Origin: Terebella lapidaria
Taxonomy: Eukaryota > Annelida > Polychaeta > Terebellida > Terebellidae
Assembly (NCBI GenBank): GCA_949152475.1
Contig: OX424555.1
Span: forward strand, 21,036,868-21,100,867
DNA: 64,000 nt
Direction: 5' to 3'
Shown: positions 58,829-64,000 of the stretch, piece by piece
How the letters are laid out: each line of letters starts with the position of its first letter
Numbering within the stretch: position 1 is the first letter of the stretch
Translations under genes and position numbers: made by a program
The notes under the pieces: model-generated
Told to the model about the DNA's origin: nothing
What the model saw: the letters and a program-made list of their open reading frames with translations, nothing else
Database searches by the model: none

Positions 58829-59555
58829 TGTGACGAATATCGTTCACGGCCGATATCAAGCCGGTTTAACTGGGTCGTCGTGTGATACAATAAGCCGGCA
58901 GTTTCAATTTAACTGTTTATTGTGGTGATAAAGACTGATGATCAATCACGCACAATCAGGGTCGCACTCTCACCTACGTCGGGTGATATCCCAGTCTATA
59001 TTCCTATATTATAGTCCTTTATACAACTTGCACATATATCCGATAGATTATATATATTAATATCGACAGTCTCACAGGAACTTTTGTATACACGTCCTGC
59101 CACTGGGATTTACACTACACTTCTGCGCAGTGGACTGGGGCCGAGGGACCATGAGGCTGTGTAATTTCCCGCCAAGTGTAAGCGGTGTTGTGATAGGTTG
59201 AATGTGTGGTGCAATGCGCTGATGTCACCGGGAAAGTGGGTTTCCCCGGCTCGTGTCAATACTTGGAATGCCTGTATGTGTGCACGTGATGTATGGAGTA
59301 TGTGTGTCAAGTTCTATGTTTAGAAGTCAGTGCATGTGAAGGTCAAGGTCGAGTAAACGGGGCCGAGTGTACTGAGCTAGCGGGGCCGCAGGTGCGTGGT
59401 TTGACCTGTGTATGTAACCATGACTACATGGAGTTTATGCTTGTGATCGTATAGTGTGTACTTGTCCTGTATGTAAGTCATGTAGAATGAATGTTTGTTG
59501 TGGAAATGTGTAGTGCGCGGGAGGGACGGGAGTAACAGTCGCTAAAATTACTACA
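58829..59555 (-). repeat. 5' LTR (727 bp)
   Basis: Twin of 48540-49266, with no difference found on reading through both. On the sense strand it carries the promoter (TATAAAGG at 59016-59023), R and U5, and ends CGTCACA against the PBS. Confidence 0.95.
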
Positions 59556-59559
59556 TATC
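59556..59559 (+). repeat. Target-site duplication TATC, right
   Basis: Matches 48536-48539. The empty site would read ATAATATATC-GTTTATAATT. Confidence 0.85.
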
Positions 59560-60387
59560 GTTTATAATTACCATTTATGATTATACTTGCCTGACAGCTG
59601 TGATTCTTGTAAGCAGTTGCAGTTCACAAACTAAGTTTCAAGATGCTCAAGTGGAAAGGAACAAATATTGACTGGCTCCATAAGCGCTCAACCCAGTTGA
59701 TTGAACGACCATAATATCTAAAACGCTCACAATTTTCGAAATAAATGTGTAATCAGCACACACCTTGACTAACTGCTCTGAAAAGCTATTGTTATCGATC
59801 AAACACTAGTTTTTAAATTGCTGACTTGTTCAATATTTTCTGTAGAAAATCGTGAGCAGCACACGTGTGTTGTCTCTCATGCAACAGTGCGGTTGTTATA
59901 TATGACGGAGAGAATCGTTGACAGTGAAGAATTAGAAAAATGAAAGCGAATATTTGTCACTAACACTTCATCCCCCCCCCCTCCTTCACAGAAAATGAAA
60001 CCATGCGATTATTTATTCAGTTCTTAAAGTCAAGATTGAACATCTGTGTCTTACTACCATCATTTGAAATGGTGACATGAAATTCATCTCCGCCACAACA
60101 AGAGGATGTGTTTTTATTCTAAGTTCCTGGTGGTGCTGCCACACCTTGCAATGCCATTTTTGCTATATTCATATATCATACTAAACAAAAGAATTTTCAT
60201 CAAAATGGCAATGCGAAGAGTGATGTAGAAATGGACAGAGTACTGCAACCACACTGTAAAAACGCTGCATGGGCTCGAGAAATTACATTGGTTATTAAAT
60301 ATCATTCTAGCATTTATTATGCATTTATTATGCCCAATCTGGTTGAAATTATAATCATCATCGATTTTTTAACGAAACCACTCTGAT
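59560..60387. other. Intergenic DNA right of the LTR element, no supported gene
   Basis: AT-rich sequence with a run of nine C near 59973. No coding feature is recognised. Confidence 0.5.
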
Positions 60388-61510
60388 GTATTGTGTGACC
60401 TGATGTGTAGTGCTGAAAACACACGAATGATTGATGAATGCACTGGCAGCGCATTAATCAAGCGCAGTAAGCTCAATTGTATCGATTTGTCGTGTCTTGT
60501 CGACCAACACCGCTGAAATGAATTGGGTGGAACTTCATGTACATCGAAACTTTATCCATACGAGAGGTTGTCGTTGGAGCGACCTTGTAGCAACGATGGA
60601 TTCCATGGGTAAGAGGTGTTATTCAGAATTACTCAATCACTATCAATTCCTGGCCGGAACACTGACGAAAAGAAAAGAAAGTTTGTCAGTCCAAAGTGCT
60701 TGGTTCGAATACAGACTGAACCCACAGGATCCATTCAAACACTGCTAACCATGCAATATGCATCGGGTGTCGGAAATAGATTATAGAGCATTCGAGTGTC
60801 AAAAAGTGAAGATCTGATATCACGTCACTGCGAGAGGTATCTTGATTATGTATTTATGTATATGTATAATGCAGCTACTGATTAGATGAGTATGACATGT
60901 GTTGCTTTAGAAATAGTGCATGATTGTGAACTATACGTATTTTTGCATAACTTCAATGAAAATTTTGTCGCAAATCATATTCTATTACACGAATGCAAGG
61001 AGATGACGCAGCATAATTCGTGTTATGAAATACCAATATAATTTTAATGTATTATTTATGAAGCATTGTCAGCGACAAGAAGCACATATGATAGAAACTT
61101 CTTCAGTATTGCTTGCGAGTGGCGTATTTACGAGTAAAATATTTTCAGATCACACCAAAGCACTAATCGATCATTGCACACTCCACAACTTTAAAATGTT
61201 ACTGGCAAATGTTCATTATTCCCAGACATTCTTATGTTTTCCATGAATAATGTTATGCACATATCAAGCTGCATAGCTAAGAATTATGCTATCTATTTAA
61301 CATAGCCGCAGTGCAAGTGTGAAGGAAAAGATACACGTGACATCTTTATCATCAGTCGTCACTTTACAAAACTACATCAAAACTCTAGGCCTGATATCCT
61401 AATAATTGCGTTTTTTATCTTCATTTCGAATTGGTATTTCACAAACATGTAAATAGAATGGTTAGTGTCTACACGTCTGTGGTACTGGAATGTGTATTGC
61501 CGTCTTGAAT

Positions 61511-61518
61511 ATGCGAAC
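61511..61518 (+). repeat. 8-bp target-site duplication ATGCGAAC, left
   Basis: Repeated exactly at 62719-62726. It fits the hAT consensus nTnnnnAn. Confidence 0.85.
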
Positions 61519-62229
61519 CAGGCATGGGTCAATTAACTTGGATTTTTAATTAATTAAATTACAATTAAATCACACATTTAATTCATTAAATTGACAATTA
61601 CTCTCTGCATTACTGAAAGTTTTGATTAACAGTTTCCTCGTTAAAAAAAATATGGATTAACAACCTTAAAAAGTATGTAATGTATGTATGCAGTATGTGT
61701 CCCTGCTTTTTTAGTATGATTATATTTCCAATAAAAGGGCAGTTTTGGATAGAAATACAAATATATATATATATCCATAAGCTGTATCTACCAGTCCCGT
61801 AAATCCTATTGTTTTTGTTTAATATCTGCACATAACATTTTGAAAATGCAAAGTTTTTGAAAAATATGTCTGTGTCATATCTTGATTGCATAATATTATG
61901 TTATGTGTTTTTGTTTCGTACGTCTGACCACAGTTCCAATGTTTTTCAATAGACTATCTATTGGACAATTTGGATAAAGGCATTTAACAAAAAGTTCCCT
62001 CGTATATGGGGAACAAATGGGCTGAAGGCGTGGTAATTTACATATGCACATACTGAACTTCAAATATATGTATTAAACTCATAAGAGATGAACCCAATGT
62101 CCCGGCCACTTCTATTATATATACCTTTTTCCATAGGGTTCAAGTGTTTGTGTGATGCTTTATGATAGAATCTCTAGCATCTCTACAGGATCTCTCATGT
62201 CAGTTCAATATACTGTCCAGATCTAGAAT

Positions 62230-62306
62230 ACACAACCACACCACTGACTGCTAGTACATGCATTTGGCCTTAATGCCAGTACTAGCTGTCAGTGGTGTGG
62301 TTGTGT
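62230..62306. ncRNA. 77-nt near-perfect hairpin (miRNA-precursor-like or element foldback)
   Basis: Arms 62230-62257 and 62279-62306 pair over 28 nt with one mismatch. The 21-nt interior adds GCATT/AATGC pairing. Length and shape resemble a microRNA precursor, but it lies in a transposon and may simply be a structural foldback. No expression evidence is possible here. Confidence 0.4.
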
Positions 62307-62310
62307 AAAT

Positions 62311-62400
62311 CCGCGTTTGAGTTTCCCAAAGAGATTATATCCGGGTTTGAGATTCCCAAAGATAATATATCCGGGTTTGAGATTCCCAAAGAGATTATAT
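62311..62400 (+). repeat. Three 30-bp tandem repeats
   Basis: Units at 62311, 62341 and 62371: CCGGGTTTGAGATTCCCAAA plus GAGATTATAT, differing at a few positions. The 30-nt period keeps frame and on the minus strand reads repeats of I-S-L-G-I-S-N-P-D, but no real protein is supported. Confidence 0.9.
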
Positions 62401-62481
62401 CACCCAGATGAGCTACAGGATCTGCTTTTGTTTTGAGGGGAGGGGGTCCATTTATTAAGGAAGCCCTTATTATGTGTGTGA

Positions 62482-62495
62482 GGGGGGGGGGGGGG
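62482..62495 (+). repeat. Poly-G tract
   Basis: About 14 G in a row inside the hAT-like element. Simple repeat. Confidence 0.75.
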
Positions 62496-62718
62496 AGATT
62501 TTGTCTGGCCACCACTAACAATGTGAACTATCAAATGTATAGTTGATGCTGGGAAACTGCTAGTTATTTGTGATTTAATTGCATTAATTGATCTCAATTA
62601 AACTTATTTAGCAATTGAATTAAATTAAATTAACCCAAAAATTTAAATTAATTAATTTAATTAAATTAATTGAGTTAAATAAATTAATCAATTAAAAAAT
62701 TAAATTAACCCATGCCTG

Positions 62719-62726
62719 ATGCGAAC
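62719..62726 (+). repeat. 8-bp target-site duplication ATGCGAAC, right
   Basis: Exact partner of 61511-61518. Confidence 0.85.
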
Positions 62727-63281
62727 TCTGATTGAAATGCTGATTGGAATTTGCATACTGCTCTGGTCATTTTATGACCCATTTCAATTTGTGAAATACT
62801 TACAAGGGTATAACATATATAGCAGTCATCATCATGTATATATATAACAAAGCTCACACTTCGCTGGTTCTTTTGACTAGAATATGTGACAGACTAACCC
62901 CCAGGTCAGAGGTCATGGGACACGACTGATCTACTTCGTGTATTGGTATTCTGACGAGCTCCTCCTATTTCAACCCAACGTTGCACCCAGTTTAATGCAT
63001 CTCATTACCAAGAGTTGTCCTATTCGTCTTCGATGGCCGAATACTGTGTTGAATGAGGAATGAAACTGCTGTAGTAGTGATGTGAGTTGTACATGGGGAT
63101 AACTTAACTGAATTAGCATTTGCGTACAACGTCATTGCGTTCGTGCATTTGCTTTATCGGAGAGCAGTTAATGAAGGCAAGGAAAGCATTTGTATTTAAG
63201 TGACACCCGTTGCGGCTATTACGCCGACAGGATCGCAAAGTCAAAATCGTACCACATCGCATCTAGTTGGTTGCCTATTGT

Positions 63282-63407
63282 CATGACTTGTGTAGCCTCT
63301 TCCTCTCATTTTGGCAACGATCTGATTGTTATGATTCGCCATACCATGACTTGTGTAGCCTCTTCCTCACATTTTGGCAACGATCTGATTGTTATGATTC
63401 ATCCATA
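63282..63407 (+). repeat. Two-copy 63-bp tandem duplication
   Basis: Units 63282-63344 and 63345-63407 (CATGACTTGTGTAGCCTCTT... to ...CATAC) differ at only a few bases, so the duplication is recent. It lies in the right duplication copy. Confidence 0.9.
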
Positions 63408-63674
63408 CCAATTCATGAATGGTTCTGCTTCCCATACCAGTCAAGACGATATACCCGTCTACTCAATCTTCCCACAGAAGATTAGCCAGCTATTACTTCT
63501 TGTAGATCAATGATTATCTTTGGGTTGTTGAATTAATGCTTGAGAAATTATTGTTTTTTTTATGTATTCATTATGCTACCCATGGTTATTTCAAACGGCC
63601 AGATAAACAACGAAGTCTTTGTCCCCAGCATGACGGGAGAAGGTCACTGGGTAGCCATTATAATATGCTTGACA

Positions 63675-64000
63675 ACTTAGGGGCGGATCCAGGAATTTGA
63701 AAAGAGGGGGTCCAACATTATACGGCGTGGGGTCTGGGGCCCGCTCAAGGGCCCCAGAAACCAGATCATTTTTATGTCCTGTGGTAGCTTCCTGGCATCT
63801 CCTGGATATGAATCCCACTTCATGCCCTTGGTATATGAAAAATTATGGAGTGAAGCGAACCTGTCGTGGTGGGGATCTGGGGCCACTCAAGAGACCTCGA
63901 AGCAAGAGTCTTTTTTATGTTCAGTGTTAAGTTGATGGCATCTCCTTGGTATGACTTCCACTTGAATACCATGGATCGCCCTACTTTCATATTTAATGCT
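63675..64000 (+). mobile_element. GGGGCGGATCCAGG-type repeat fragment (reaches window edge)
   Basis: Starts TTAGGGGCGGATCCAGGAATTT followed by a G-rich tract and GGGGTCTGGGGCCCGC. This is a start I remember from many marine-invertebrate DNA-transposon/MITE repeats. A block at 63729-63832 is repeated at about 63871-63975 (142-bp period). The other end is outside the window, so no superfamily is assigned. Confidence 0.5.

Larger units (their letters stand above)
48540..59555 (-). mobile_element. RT-less Ty3/gypsy-like LTR retrotransposon (11,016 bp)
   Basis: Two 727-bp LTRs (48540-49266 and 58829-59555) with TG...CA ends read as identical, and TATC flanks both sides, so this is a complete, young insertion in minus orientation. 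Sense order: 5' LTR, PBS, Gag (58764-56188), tether plus integrase (56116-54623, continuing in frame past a TGA to 54020), spacer, ORF3 (52568-49770), PPT, 3' LTR. Only about 72 bp lie between Gag and the integrase frame, so protease, reverse transcriptase and RNase H are absent, and no other frame carries them. The element must depend on another element's RT. Integrase resembles Ty3/gypsy (H2C2, D,D-35-E, GPY/F). The hexamer CGRCCC (sense strand) recurs about 100 times along it. Confidence 0.93.
61519..62718. mobile_element. Non-autonomous hAT-like DNA transposon (1,200 bp)
   Basis: Terminal inverted repeats CAGGCATGGGT(C/T)AATT (left CAGGCATGGGTCAATTAA; right, inverted, CAGGCATGGGTTAATTTA) are flanked by the exact 8-bp duplication ATGCGAAC. 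Subterminal regions are long ATTAA-rich low-complexity stretches (61540-61600 and 62575-62705). There is no transposase: the longest frame is 93 codons and unlike hAT. Internal parts are a 77-nt hairpin, three 30-bp repeats and a poly-G run. The paralogous left duplication copy (about 40141-40180) lacks it, so it inserted after the duplication. Confidence 0.85.
60388..63672 (+). repeat. Segmental duplication, right copy
   Basis: Direct, collinear partner of 39372-41340. It is longer because of the 1,200-bp hAT-like insertion (61519-62718) and about 400 bp at 60480-60960 that the left copy lacks. Without the insertion the two copies are about 2 kb each. A small frame at 60497-60748 (83 codons) lies in the part unique to this copy and is not recognised. 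Confidence 0.75.

Overview
The window looks like nuclear DNA of a marine invertebrate, most likely a lophotrochozoan such as a mollusc. The reasons are: intron-split genes with GT/AG borders, large AT-rich introns, many kinds of transposon debris, about thirty copies of the palindrome TACATGTA, and a secreted multi-exon protein of a DUF7042-7045-like type known from molluscs and arthropods. The species call is an inference. Nothing prokaryotic (operons, RBSs, CRISPR) is present.

Positions 82-27310, minus strand: one host gene, reconstructed here from ten exons whose reading phases join without error at all nine junctions. It starts with a signal-peptide exon at 27310, has a 12.9 kb first intron, and runs off the left edge of the window. 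It encodes at least 412 residues of a cysteine-rich secreted or membrane-anchored protein of unknown function.

Positions 27311-48539: no recognisable host gene. This stretch holds a tRNA-derived SINE, a 99-nt near-perfect foldback, copies of a dispersed repeat, a solo or remnant LTR (38883 to about 39300), the left copy of a segmental duplication (39372-41340), small tandem repeats, and a decayed 3' part of a Jockey/CR1-like LINE (45860-47190, minus).

Positions 48540-59555: an 11,016-bp LTR retrotransposon on the minus strand. It has two 727-bp LTRs that read as identical, a 4-bp TATC target duplication, a PBS and a PPT. In sense order it carries Gag (858 aa, zinc knuckle), a protein with only the tether and integrase part of Pol (D,D-35-E intact, then an in-frame TGA before the GPY/F module), a 1.45 kb spacer, and a large unrecognised ORF3 (932 aa; Cys/His cluster, C-terminal coiled coil). 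No protease, reverse transcriptase or RNase H is present, so the element must be non-autonomous and mobilised in trans. The hexamer GGG(T/C)CG (CGRCCC on the sense strand) occurs about 100 times on one strand across LTRs, ORFs and spacers, against only a handful of times in the 48 kb of flanking host DNA. The short leader, the missing RT, ORF3 and this one-strand motif array make this the most unusual system in the window.

Positions 59556-64000: the right copy of the segmental duplication (60388-63672), interrupted by a 1,200-bp non-autonomous hAT-like element with an 8-bp target duplication (ATGCGAAC). That element contains a 77-nt hairpin and three 30-bp tandem repeats. A partial 'GGGGCGGATCCAGG' type repeat reaches the right edge.
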